From an uncultured Clostridia bacterium (lineage in GTDB: Bacteria > Bacillota > Clostridia > Oscillospirales > Ruminococcaceae): a stretch of 64,000 nucleotides of DNA. The translations under genes were made by a program, and so were the position numbers. Positions 7,862-16,862 of this stretch are shown here, one piece after another. The stretch is taken from assembly GCA_947627875.1 (NCBI GenBank), contig CANQXS010000003.1, forward strand, positions 82,227 to 146,226, given 5' to 3'. The notes beneath the pieces are model-generated. The model saw only the letters and a list, made by a program, of their open reading frames with translations. It searched no databases and had not been told where the DNA came from. The first letter of the stretch is position 1; each line of letters opens with the position of its first letter.

Positions 7862-8950
7862 TCATTTTATCTCTTCTACGCCGGTGAGCTCGCCGCTGTC
7901 GCTATAAACCGTTTGGACCGAAATTTCCCCGCCGCCGTCGGAGCTGAACACATATATTCCTCCGTCAGGGCTCAAATCGAGGAATTTACTGACCGGCGTG
8001 CCGTTGAAGTAAAGCTTCCGCTTTCCGCCCTTTTCCTTATATTCAAGCCCGTATTTTTCATACGGCGCGAATATCTCTTCAAAGGTCATGCCGTCCGCTT
8101 CTGAGCTTCCCTGCGCGACGCTTTCTTCCGTCGTTGCGACGTTGCCGTTATATGTCAGGAACATGTCGGACACTTCGCCCTCAAACGTCGTCTCACCGTC
8201 ACCGTTGACGCTCGTATAGGCAACAGTCTTTATTATCGAATACTCCTTCCCGTCGGGAGCCGTCCAGCTTATGACCTCATTCTTTGAGCAAAGGTCGCCG
8301 TCGATGATAGTTTTCAGCGTCTCGTCGAGGCTCTTCTCGATGCTCTTTAAATCGTCCTCGGTGAGCGCACGGTATATCTCTTCGCCGTCTGCGGTGTGCC
8401 ACCAAAGCTTTTCTCCGATTTCATACATCTCGCGATAATATTCAAGCTGCTCCTTCGCCCATTTTTCGTAGTCTTCGGCGGTCCAAAATTCGTTTTCATA
8501 GGTATAGGAGATGTTGGAAAGCTTCGGCGAGGTGTTTTCGTCGAGGTGGTCCTCCATAGGTCTTAGAGCCCACGCCGTGCCGAACTTTATTATTGCAAGG
8601 TGAATCAAAACCGACGCAGCCAGTATCACGACCAACACCGCGGCGAAAATGAGCTTTACCTTAAGGGGCATCGGCTCTTTTACAGCGGCGGCGGCAGCGG
8701 GCTCGGGGAGCGGTTCGGGCGGAGGGGCAAGCTCGACCTTTGCGGGCTCGGGCGGCGTTCCGTTCAGAAGATTGTCCGCCGACACGCCGAAGATATCGGA
8801 GAGGTTTTTAAGAATGTATACGTCGGGCGCGGTATCGCCCGACTCCCACCTCGCCACCGCCTGCCGCGAGACATTGAGCTTTTCCGCAAGCTGCTCCTGG
8901 GTGTAGCCCTTTTCTTTGCGCAGCTTCACGAGTGTTTCGTTGAATTGCAT
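7862..8950 (-). CDS. Membrane-anchored XRE-family regulator
   Basis: The first ~65 residues form a classic helix-turn-helix (LRKEKGYTQEQLAEKLNVSR, then QAVARWESGD). A Pro/Glu/Ala-rich linker follows, then a single membrane helix near residues 96-122 and a ~235-residue outer domain with no recognised family. The architecture suggests a one-component sensor that reads something outside the membrane. The start has GGAAGTG upstream. The gene has its own promoter with a palindrome beyond the -35, so it may regulate itself. The HTH is secure; the signal is unknown. Confidence 0.85.
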   Translation of the reverse strand: MQFNETLVKLRKEKGYTQEQLAEKLNVSRQAVARWESGDTAPDVYILKNLSDIFGVSADNLLNGTPPEPAKVELAPPPEPLPEPAAAAAVKEPMPLKVKLIFAAVLVVILAASVLIHLAIIKFGTAWALRPMEDHLDENTSPKLSNISYTYENEFWTAEDYEKWAKEQLEYYREMYEIGEKLWWHTADGEEIYRALTEDDLKSIEKSLDETLKTIIDGDLCSKNEVISWTAPDGKEYSIIKTVAYTSVNGDGETTFEGEVSDMFLTYNGNVATTEESVAQGSSEADGMTFEEIFAPYEKYGLEYKEKGGKRKLYFNGTPVSKFLDLSPDGGIYVFSSDGGGEISVQTVYSDSGELTGVEEIK

Positions 8951-8981
8951 ATAAGCACTTCCTTTCGCAATTTATGCTTCC

Positions 8982-9010
8982 ATTATAGGAAAAACGAGCC
9001 GCCGAGTCAA
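8982..9010 (-). promoter_or_regulatory. Promoter of the membrane XRE gene
   Basis: Minus strand TTGACT, 17 bp, TATAAT, 31 bp before the ATG. Confidence 0.85.
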
Positions 9011-9019
9011 TCGCAGAGG

Positions 9020-9048
9020 TGTAACATTCGCGCTACAAATTGTAACAT
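9020..9048. promoter_or_regulatory. Possible operator: TGTAACAT repeats with TACAAATTGTA palindrome
   Basis: Two TGTAACAT copies start 21 bp apart (9020 and 9041), two helical turns. Between and overlapping the second is the palindrome TACAAATTGTA. The block lies just upstream of the -35 on the minus strand, a typical place for an activator or autoregulatory site. Confidence 0.45.
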
Positions 9049-9065
9049 CGACCCCAAAGCATAAA

Positions 9066-9098
9066 AACGGCTCCCCAATCGAGGAGCCGTTCTTTTAT
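9066..9098. terminator. Terminator after gdhA
   Basis: AACGGCTCC, loop CCAATCGA, GGAGCCGTT. On the minus strand, the gdhA direction, it is followed by TTTTTAT; a T-rich tract also lies on the plus strand. Confidence 0.8.
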
Positions 9099-9110
9099 TC
9101 GCTGTAAAAA

Positions 9111-10499
<1,389 letters not shown>

Positions 10500-10501
10500 T
10501 T

Positions 10502-10530
10502 ATTATAGCATATATTTTGCAGGATTGCAA
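10502..10530 (-). promoter_or_regulatory. Promoter of gdhA
   Basis: Minus strand TTGCAA, 17 bp, TATAAT. The -35 TTGCAA is itself palindromic and recurs 14 bp further upstream. Confidence 0.7.
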
Positions 10531-10572
10531 GAGGAAAATTGCAAAATCATAGGAATTTCCGAAAAATTCGGC

Positions 10573-10601
10573 TTGATTGGCGGGGAGTTTTGTAGTATAA
10601 T
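10573..10601 (+). promoter_or_regulatory. Promoter of dtd
   Basis: TTGATT, 17 bp, TATAAT, about 35 bp before the TTG start of dtd. Confidence 0.8.
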
Positions 10602-10636
10602 CATAACCGACATTTAAGATACGGGGGTGTTGGCGG

Positions 10637-11074
10637 TTGAAAGCCGTTATTCAGAGGGTTTTGTCGGCGAGCGTGAGCGTCGGCGGGAGCGTTACTGGCA
10701 AAATAGGCAGGGGATTTCTTGTTCTTTTGGGCGTGGGCTCCGGCGATACCGAGGAGAGCTGCCTTAAGCTCGCCGCTAAGATTTCGAAGCTCAGGATATT
10801 TGCCGACGAAAACGGAAAGACCAATCTTTCGCTTAAAGACGTAGGCGGAGAGGTGCTCGCCGTTTCGCAGTTCACTCTTTTTGCCGACTGCTCACACGGC
10901 AACCGCCCGAGCTTCTTTGAAGCCGCCGAGCCCGAGACCGCAAAACGGCTTTACGGGAGGTTCTGCCTCGAGCTTTCCGCGCTCGGTTTCGAGCCGCAGA
11001 AGGGTGTATTCGGGGCGGATATGAAGATAGATATGACCGCGGACGGACCGTTCACGGTGCTGCTTGAAATTTGA
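10637..11074 (+). CDS. dtd: D-aminoacyl-tRNA deacylase
   Basis: Hydrolyses D-amino acids wrongly attached to tRNA (D-Tyr and others, also Gly-tRNA-Ala), protecting translation. The 145-residue length, the start MKAVIQRVLSASVSV, the SQFTLFADCSHGNRPSF motif and the ending DMKIDMTADGPFTVLLEI with its Gly-Pro-type region are diagnostic. Initiation is at TTG, with a GGGGGTG stretch upstream; no ATG fits. It overlaps the ORF-track start of the ArsC-like gene; with the preferred start the two are 8 bp apart and share the promoter. Confidence 0.95.
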   Translation: MKAVIQRVLSASVSVGGSVTGKIGRGFLVLLGVGSGDTEESCLKLAAKISKLRIFADENGKTNLSLKDVGGEVLAVSQFTLFADCSHGNRPSFFEAAEPETAKRLYGRFCLELSALGFEPQKGVFGADMKIDMTADGPFTVLLEI

Positions 11075-11082
11075 GGTGGAAT

Positions 11083-11421
11083 ATGAACATTCAGATCTAC
11101 GCAAGAAGCAAATGCTTCGATTCAAAAAAGGCGGAGCGCTGGTTTAAGGAGCGCAGGATAAAATATCAGCTCATCGACCTCGACAGAACGGGTCTGAGCC
11201 CGCGCGAGCTCGAGAGCGTTGTTTCGGCGGTCGGGCTCGAAAATATCGTCGACGAAAAATCGAAGTCGCCCGACGCCGCCGCGATGAAATACCTTTCGAG
11301 CCGCGAGCAGAGGCTCGAAAAGCTCCTTGACGACCCGAGGCTTTTAAAGAGCCCGATAGTCCGCAACGGCAGGCAGGCGACGGTCGGTTACCGCCCCGAG
11401 GTCTGGGAAGAATGGAAATAA
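11083..11421 (+). CDS. ArsC/Spx-family thioredoxin-fold protein
   Basis: A 112-residue protein of the arsenate reductase-like family: MNIQIYARSKCFDSKKAERW with Cys near residue 10, followed by KYQLIDLDRTGLSPREL and the cis-Pro region KSPIVRNGRQATVGY. The track start at 11071 lacks a site; the ATG at 11083 has GAGGTGG. It is probably cytoplasmic and redox-related, but true arsenate reduction cannot be claimed: many relatives (YffB/YusI type) have no known substrate and there are no ars genes nearby. Co-transcribed with dtd. Confidence 0.8.
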   Translation: MNIQIYARSKCFDSKKAERWFKERRIKYQLIDLDRTGLSPRELESVVSAVGLENIVDEKSKSPDAAAMKYLSSREQRLEKLLDDPRLLKSPIVRNGRQATVGYRPEVWEEWK

Positions 11422-11423
11422 AA

Positions 11424-11453
11424 AGCAGGAGGGAAGAAATCCCTCCTGTTTAT
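11424..11453 (+). terminator. Terminator of the dtd operon
   Basis: AGCAGGAGGGA, loop AGAAA, TCCCTCCTGTT, then TATG; the T-run is short. Confidence 0.75.
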
Positions 11454-11457
11454 GTAT

Positions 11458-11693
11458 TCAGGCGTTTTTTACTCCGAAAATGCAGAGCGGGGTCATTTTG
11501 TCGGGCAGCTTCAGCAAGCCGTCGGCGAGCATCTGCTCCATAGTTATCGCGCCGACGTCGAGCCGAGCGCCTCGCAGACTATCTCGGAAGCCAGGTCCTC
11601 CGCCTTGTCCTGCTCGTATAGCCGCGATGCGGCATAGGCATAGACCGAGGCTAAATTTTCCGAAATAAGTCGGGCAGCCGTTTTTGTATCCAT
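11458..11693 (-). pseudogene. Remnant of a sigma-70-like (ECF-type) gene
   Basis: This is too broken for the ORF track. From an ATG at 11693 with AAAGGGGA upstream, 49 residues are readable to a TAA at 11544. The part NLASVYAYAASRLYEQDK followed by AEDLASEIVCEAL strongly resembles region 2.1-2.2 of small sigma factors. After that the frame breaks. In the next frame a tail runs on to a TGA at 11458 and includes ITMEQMLADGLLKLPDKM; I do not recognise it. Most likely a large internal deletion or frameshift joined two gene ends. The remaining gap to 11890 holds nothing else that I can see. Confidence 0.55.
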
Positions 11694-11894
11694 TTTTACG
11701 TCCCCTTTGAAAGCTTTCGCGGATATAGTATAAAAAAGAAGCAGCCGGTTAGGATTTACGAAAGAATTATACCGAATTTTCCGAAAATGTCAAACCGCGG
11801 CTTCAAATTGTCCTCTTAACCTGTCATAAATTTAACATATCCTCATTCACGTGAAAATCTTTCTGAATGTTGTGTGAAAATTTCGGTTTTGCGA

Positions 11895-11923
11895 TTGACA
11901 AAAGCCCGCCGCGCTGATATAAT
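11895..11923 (+). promoter_or_regulatory. Consensus promoter of the alpha-galactosidase gene
   Basis: TTGACA, 17 bp, TATAAT: both hexamers match the sigma-A consensus perfectly. The start codon is 58 bp downstream. No obvious catabolite operator was seen. Confidence 0.92.
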
Positions 11924-11980
11924 AGCCGCGGGCGAAAAGCCTTTAAACAAATATATGACATTATACGGGAGGAAATAAAT

Positions 11981-13138
11981 ATGCCGAAGAATCTCGGACT
12001 CACCCCGCCTATGGGCTGGAATTCCTGGAACACATTCAGCTGGAAAATTGACGAAAACCTCATTAAGGGCGCCGCCGACGCTATGGTCGAGAGCGGTCTT
12101 AAAGACGCCGGCTATGAATACGTCGTCATAGACGACTGCTGGAGCCTTAGGGAGCGCGACAAGGACGGCAACATCGTACCCGACCCCGAAAAATTCCCGA
12201 ACGGAATGAAAGCCGTCGCGGATTACGTTCATTCAAAGGGGCTCAAGTTCGGGATATACTCCTGCGCGGGGACCCATACCTGCGCCAACTACCCCGGCTC
12301 TTTCGAGCACGAATATCAGGACGCCGCGCTCTTTGCCTCGTGGGGAGTAGACTTCCTGAAGTATGACTACTGCTACAAGCCCAAGACCGTTCCCGGCGAC
12401 CTTCTCTACCGCAGAATGGCTATGGCGCTTCGCAACTGCGGCAGGGATATCCTCTTCTCCGCCTGCAACTGGGGAGCCGACAACGTCCACGACTGGATAA
12501 GAAACACCGGCGCCCAGATGTTCCGCTCGACCGGCGACATTCAGGACAGCTGGAATTCTATAAAGAACCTCGCTCTCTCTCAGCTCGACAAGCAGAGCCA
12601 AGGGGGGACCTACTGCTGGAACGACATAGATATGCTCGTTGTCGGAATGAGCGGACACTCCGAAAACGGCTGGATATCCGGCAAGAACTTCGGCTGCACT
12701 TATGAGGAGTATAAGACTCACTTCTCGCTCTGGGCGATAATGAACTCCCCGCTGATGATAGGCTGCGACATAAGGAATATGTCGGAGGAGACGAAGAATA
12801 TCCTGCTCAATAAGGACGTCATCGCGATAAATCAGGACCCCGAGGGCAGGGGAGTATACGAGATCGACCACTGGTGCAACCAGAGCTGCAAGGGGCTCGT
12901 TAAGCCGCTCGAAAACGGCGACTACGCTATATGCCTCGTAAACTTCGCCGACGGCGAACACCCTGCCGAAATTTCCTTCAACTTCTGGGATATGGGGCTC
13001 ACCTACAACTCCGGCTTTGCCCTTGAATTCTACGACTGCTGGGAGCACAAGACGGTCGGCACCTTCCGCGAGAGGTTCTCGGCGCATATCATGCCCCACT
13101 CCTGCCGCCTCTACAGAGTAAAGCTCGTCAAGATATGA
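11981..13138 (+). CDS. Alpha-galactosidase, glycoside hydrolase family 27
   Basis: Predicted retaining hydrolase that releases terminal alpha-galactose (raffinose-type sugars, galactomannan side chains); some family members act on isoprimeverose or alpha-GalNAc. The GH27 hallmark PPMGWNSWNTF begins at residue ~8 and VVIDDCW follows. The nucleophile is the Asp in FLKYDYC and the acid/base the Asp in RSTGDIQDSW. The C-terminal ~90 residues form the beta-sandwich. There is no signal peptide, so the enzyme is cytoplasmic and must act on imported oligosaccharides; no transporter lies beside it. It overlaps the next small gene by ATGA. Function is secure at family level. Confidence 0.93.
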   Translation: MPKNLGLTPPMGWNSWNTFSWKIDENLIKGAADAMVESGLKDAGYEYVVIDDCWSLRERDKDGNIVPDPEKFPNGMKAVADYVHSKGLKFGIYSCAGTHTCANYPGSFEHEYQDAALFASWGVDFLKYDYCYKPKTVPGDLLYRRMAMALRNCGRDILFSACNWGADNVHDWIRNTGAQMFRSTGDIQDSWNSIKNLALSQLDKQSQGGTYCWNDIDMLVVGMSGHSENGWISGKNFGCTYEEYKTHFSLWAIMNSPLMIGCDIRNMSEETKNILLNKDVIAINQDPEGRGVYEIDHWCNQSCKGLVKPLENGDYAICLVNFADGEHPAEISFNFWDMGLTYNSGFALEFYDCWEHKTVGTFRERFSAHIMPHSCRLYRVKLVKI

Positions 13139-13341
13139 GCCCGAATTTCGAGACCTGCAAGCAGTGCGGGGCAAAGCTTATGTCGGACGATATAGCGATC
13201 TATAAAAAAATGGTCCTTCGCACCGCCGAGGAATTTCTCTGTATCGACTGCCTTGCGAAGTATTTCAACGTGAGCCGCGAGGCTATCGAGGAGAAGATAC
13301 GCTTTTTCCGCGAGAGCGGGAACTGCACGCTTTTCAGATGA
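13135..13341 (+). CDS. Small zinc-ribbon-like protein
   Basis: A 68-residue protein with two CxxC pairs (CKQCG at residues ~8-12 and CIDCL at ~37-41), probably a zinc knuckle, followed by a helical segment (SREAIEEKIRFFRESG) and the ending CTLFR. It starts inside the stop of the alpha-galactosidase gene (ATGA), so translation is coupled. I do not know a named family. The coupling might be coincidental operon packing or a regulatory or chaperone role. Confidence 0.7.
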   Translation: MSPNFETCKQCGAKLMSDDIAIYKKMVLRTAEEFLCIDCLAKYFNVSREAIEEKIRFFRESGNCTLFR

Positions 13342-13345
13342 AAAA

Positions 13346-13382
13346 CAGCCGCCCTATACAGAATAGGACGGCTTGTTATTTT
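13346..13382 (+). terminator. Terminator of the alpha-galactosidase operon
   Basis: AGCCGCCCTA, loop, TAGGACGGCT with one mismatched pair, followed by a T-rich stretch. Confidence 0.75.
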
Positions 13383-13440
13383 AAGCAAAAATTGCTCCCG
13401 ATTTTTAGTAATCTTTCACATAGTCATCACACAGTAAATA

Positions 13441-13469
13441 TTGAAAACAGCAACAGCAAGTGATATAAT
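13441..13469 (+). promoter_or_regulatory. Promoter of the ABC transporter gene
   Basis: TTGAAA, 17 bp, TATAAT. The ORF track used this -35 TTG as a start codon; transcription should begin near 13476, downstream of it. Confidence 0.85.
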
Positions 13470-13533
13470 AACTACGCGAAATTTATATCCGAAAGAAGAA
13501 AACGGCATTTCGGTAATATCGGGAGGAAAGATA

Positions 13534-16479
13534 ATGCTGAAGCTCGAAAACATAATCAAGGATTACGACGCGGGAGGGGAGAGCGTCCGCGCGCTCAACG
13601 GCATTTCGATAGAATTCAGAAAGAGCGAATTCGTCGCGGTCCTGGGGCAGTCGGGCTGCGGAAAGACCACGCTGCTCAACATAATAGGAGGCCTCGACCA
13701 ATATACCTCCGGCGATTTGCAGATCAACCATAAGTCCACGAAAAAATTCAAGGATTCCGACTGGGACACCTACCGCAACCATTCGATAGGCTTCGTTTTC
13801 CAGAGCTATAACCTCATTCCGCACCAGACCGTGCTTTCAAACGTCGAGCTCGCGCTCACTCTTTCCGGCGTGGGCAAGGCGGAGCGCAGGCGCAGAGCGA
13901 AGGAGGCCCTTGAAAAGGTCGGGCTGGGGGACCAGCTCAAAAAGAAGCCGAATCAGATGTCGGGCGGGCAGATGCAGAGGGTAGCCATCGCGAGAGCTCT
14001 CGTGAACGACCCCGAGATACTCCTTGCCGACGAGCCGACCGGCGCTCTCGATTCTCAGACGAGCGTTCAGATAATGGATATCCTTAAGGAAATATCGAAG
14101 GATAAGCTCATAATAATGGTCACCCATAACCCCGAGCTTGCAGATAAATACGCCTCCCGCACCGTAAGGCTGCTCGACGGCGAGATAATAAGCGACTCCG
14201 ACCCCTACGACGGCGCCGAAGAGGCCTCGGAGCACCAGAGCGAGGTTAGAAGCGTGAAAAAAGGTCAGAAGACCTCGATGTCGTTCTTCACAGCGCTTTC
14301 CCTTTCGCTCAACAACCTTATGACCAAAAAGACGAGGACCATTCTCACAAGCTTTGCGGGCTCTATCGGCATAATCGGCATCGCGCTGATACTGTCGGTT
14401 TCGACCGGCGTTCAGACCTATATCGACCGCGTTCAGGAGGACACCCTTTCGAGCTATCCGATAACGATAAACGCCCAGGAAGTCGATATGACCCAGCTTA
14501 TGACTTCGCTCAGAGACACCGCCAACGGCAGCTCGGAGTCGGGGCACGAGCTCGACGCCGTTTACGAGAGCAAGATAATGTATGAGATGATGAACTCCTT
14601 AAACTCGATGGAGGCTCAGGAAAACAACCTCGTAAAATTCAAGGAATTTATCGAGAACGGCGACGAAATAAAGCAGTATTCCTCGGCGATAAGCTATGTT
14701 TACGACACCGATATGAACGTCTACACCAAAGACCCCGACGGAAAGATCGTTAAATCCGACATTCTCGAGCTTATGAGCAGTATGTACTCGATGATGGGCT
14801 TTGAGACCTCGAGCTCGACTCTCTCCAACTTTATGCAGATAAACGCCTGGCAGGAGATGCTCGCGGGAATGGACGGCGAGCTCGTCAACGACCTGCTCAA
14901 AGAGCAGAACGACCTCGTCGCTGGGCGCTGGCCCGAGAATTATGACGAGGTGGTAGTCGTCGTGAGCGACAAGAACGAGCTAAGCGATATGATGCTCTAC
15001 GCCCTCGGGCTTAAGACCCTCGACGACATTCAGGACGCTCTCAAGAGCGCCGCGAATCAGGAGCAGATAGACACCTCTGAATTCGGAAGCTGGAGTTATG
15101 ACGACATTTTGGGGCTCGACTTCCGCGTTATCCTCGACTGCGACAAATATCAGCGCTCTGGCGACGGCTACGTCGACCTCAGCACCACCGACACCGGACT
15201 ACAGCTCCTCTACGACTCCGACAACGCGATACGCCTTAAAGTTGTAGGAATAGTCCGCCCGAGCAAGGACGCCGTCGCCTCCTTCCTCACCGGAGCGGTG
15301 TGCTATCCCGCCGCGCTCACGGATTACATCATCGAGCGGACCAATTCGAGCGACATCGTTAAGGCTCAGCTCAGCGATCCCGAGACCGACGCCATAAGCG
15401 GGCTGAAATTCAAGGTCGACGGCGAAGAGCCCTCGGAAGAGGAGATAAAGACCGCCGTTGACGGCTGGGTATCGGGGCTTAGCAACACCGAAAAATCCGC
15501 GCTCTATACCGAGCTCGCGTCTATCCCGACCGAGGAATACCTCGCTTCGGCGATAGGGCAGTACCGCGCTGCTATGGACGACGCGGCAATAGACAATATG
15601 CTGATGCAGGCGTTCGTCTCGCAGACTCAGATGGACGAGGAATCGGTTCTTGCCTACATTCAGAATATGGACGCTGAAACCAAAGAAGGCTATCTGAATC
15701 AGATACTCGCCGCAACAATTACTCAGCAGTATGCCGAACAGATACAGGCTCAGCTCGGAGCGCTTACGGCAGACGACACCGCCGCGATGTTCGACGCCTC
15801 CGAGATAACTCCCGAGCAGTATGCCTATATTTACGACAACCGCCTGCCCTCGACCCGCTCTGATTCGACCTACGAGCAGAATCTCAGGCTCCTCGGTCAG
15901 GTAGACCTCGATTCCCCGCGCTCGATATACATTTACGCCTCTACCTTTGAAAACAAAGACTTCATCTCCGACGCCATAGCCGCCTATAACGACGCCGGCG
16001 ACGAGGCGGACAACATCGTTTATACCGATTACGTTGCCCTTCTGATGTCGTCGGTAACAACGATAATCAGCGCGATATCCTATGTTCTTATAGCCTTCGT
16101 TGCGATTTCGCTTGTCGTAAGCTCGATAATGATAGGAATAATCACCTATATCTCCGTCCTCGAGAGGACCAAGGAGATAGGTATCCTTCGCTCGGTAGGC
16201 GCCTCGAAGAAGGACATTTCGAGGGTGTTCAACGCCGAAACGCTTATCGTCGGCTTCGTTGCCGGAGCCCTCGGAATAGGGATAACGCTGCTGCTTATCC
16301 TGCCTATAAACCTTGTTCTGCACCACCTCACCGGAATCGACAACCTCTCGGCGGTGCTGCCGGTCGCAGGTGCAGCGATACTCGTTATTATAAGCATGGC
16401 TTTAACTCTGATAGCGGGGCTCATTCCCTCGGGCATCGCCGCGAAGAAAGACCCTGTTGTTGCGCTGAGAACGGAATAA
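13534..16479 (+). CDS. MacB/FtsX-type ABC transporter, fused ATPase and permease
   Basis: A single 981-residue protein. The ATPase is N-terminal (residues ~1-225): Walker A GQSGCGKTT, signature MSGGQMQRVAIARA, Walker B ILLADEPTGALDS, H-loop MVTHNPELA. A membrane helix lies near residue 285 (FAGSIGIIGIALILSVSTGV), then a ~550-residue extracytoplasmic region, then an FtsX-type domain with three helices and the motif ERTKEIGILRSVGASKKDIS. Relatives are mechanotransmission systems for peptides or lipoproteins, and some protect against antimicrobial peptides. No partner protein or two-component system is adjacent. The ATG at 13534 has GGGAGGAAAG; the longer track start overlaps the promoter and is rejected. 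Confidence 0.9.
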   Translation: MLKLENIIKDYDAGGESVRALNGISIEFRKSEFVAVLGQSGCGKTTLLNIIGGLDQYTSGDLQINHKSTKKFKDSDWDTYRNHSIGFVFQSYNLIPHQTVLSNVELALTLSGVGKAERRRRAKEALEKVGLGDQLKKKPNQMSGGQMQRVAIARALVNDPEILLADEPTGALDSQTSVQIMDILKEISKDKLIIMVTHNPELADKYASRTVRLLDGEIISDSDPYDGAEEASEHQSEVRSVKKGQKTSMSFFTALSLSLNNLMTKKTRTILTSFAGSIGIIGIALILSVSTGVQTYIDRVQEDTLSSYPITINAQEVDMTQLMTSLRDTANGSSESGHELDAVYESKIMYEMMNSLNSMEAQENNLVKFKEFIENGDEIKQYSSAISYVYDTDMNVYTKDPDGKIVKSDILELMSSMYSMMGFETSSSTLSNFMQINAWQEMLAGMDGELVNDLLKEQNDLVAGRWPENYDEVVVVVSDKNELSDMMLYALGLKTLDDIQDALKSAANQEQIDTSEFGSWSYDDILGLDFRVILDCDKYQRSGDGYVDLSTTDTGLQLLYDSDNAIRLKVVGIVRPSKDAVASFLTGAVCYPAALTDYIIERTNSSDIVKAQLSDPETDAISGLKFKVDGEEPSEEEIKTAVDGWVSGLSNTEKSALYTELASIPTEEYLASAIGQYRAAMDDAAIDNMLMQAFVSQTQMDEESVLAYIQNMDAETKEGYLNQILAATITQQYAEQIQAQLGALTADDTAAMFDASEITPEQYAYIYDNRLPSTRSDSTYEQNLRLLGQVDLDSPRSIYIYASTFENKDFISDAIAAYNDAGDEADNIVYTDYVALLMSSVTTIISAISYVLIAFVAISLVVSSIMIGIITYISVLERTKEIGILRSVGASKKDISRVFNAETLIVGFVAGALGIGITLLLILPINLVLHHLTGIDNLSAVLPVAGAAILVIISMALTLIAGLIPSGIAAKKDPVVALRTE

Positions 16480-16496
16480 AATTTTTCAAAAAAATC

Positions 16497-16525
16497 CGCG
16501 GCGGGGTATTGACAACTCCGCCGCG
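16497..16525. promoter_or_regulatory. 11-bp inverted repeat straddling the sdpR -35 box
   Basis: CGCGGCGGGGT, then ATTGACA, then ACTCCGCCGCG: complementary arms with one G-T pair, and the loop contains most of the -35 TTGACA. It has no T-run, so it is a poor terminator for the ABC gene. It could be a second operator or a structured 3' end. Confidence 0.6.
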
Positions 16526-16537
16526 TTGTGTTATACT
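16509..16537 (+). promoter_or_regulatory. Promoter of sdpR-sdpI-yhfC
   Basis: TTGACA, 17 bp, TATACT, immediately before the palindromic operator. Confidence 0.9.
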
Positions 16538-16538
16538 A

Positions 16539-16567
16539 CATTTAACATTTAGGCTAAATGTTAAATG
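16539..16567. promoter_or_regulatory. Perfect 12-bp palindromic operator
   Basis: CATTTAACATTT, AGGCT, AAATGTTAAATG: perfect arms just downstream of the -10, ending 22 bp before the regulator's ATG. The position and symmetry fit autorepression by the ArsR/SdpR-type dimer encoded next. Confidence 0.85.
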
Positions 16568-16589
16568 ATGACCCGAAAGGAGCGACCCG

Positions 16590-16862
16590 ATGGGACTTCA
16601 GGCGACGCTTCGCGCCCTTGCCGATCCTACAAGGCGCGAGATACTCAACATTTTAAAGAGCGGACCTCTTTCTGCGGGGGAGATATGCGAGAGGTTCGAC
16701 ATTACCGGCGCGGCGATCTCGCGGCATTTATCGGTACTCAGGGAAGCCGATCTTATACGCGACCGCCGCGAGGGAAAATTCATCTATTACGAGCTCAACG
16801 CCTCGGTGCTTGAGGAAATAATTCTCTGGATAAAGGATTTAGGAGGTAACGAAAATGATTAA
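16590..16862 (+). CDS. sdpR: ArsR/SdpR-family autorepressor
   Basis: A 90-residue winged-helix repressor: LRALADPTRREILNIL, SAGEICERFDITGAAISRHL as recognition region, and the wing REGKFIYYELN. It lacks the cysteine metal-binding motif of ArsR/SmtB metal sensors, and the direct pairing with sdpI identifies the SdpR branch. In Bacillus subtilis SdpR represses sdpRI and is titrated by SdpI at the membrane when toxin is bound. The ATG has AAAGGAGCG. Its end overlaps sdpI by 8 bp. Confidence 0.88.
   Translation: MGLQATLRALADPTRREILNILKSGPLSAGEICERFDITGAAISRHLSVLREADLIRDRREGKFIYYELNASVLEEIILWIKDLGGNEND

Noticed and set aside
13441-13533. N-terminal extension of the ABC transporter in the ORF track
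   Set aside because: Its TTG start is the -35 box of a TTGAAA-17-TATAAT promoter, and GGGAGGAAAG precedes the ATG at 13534.
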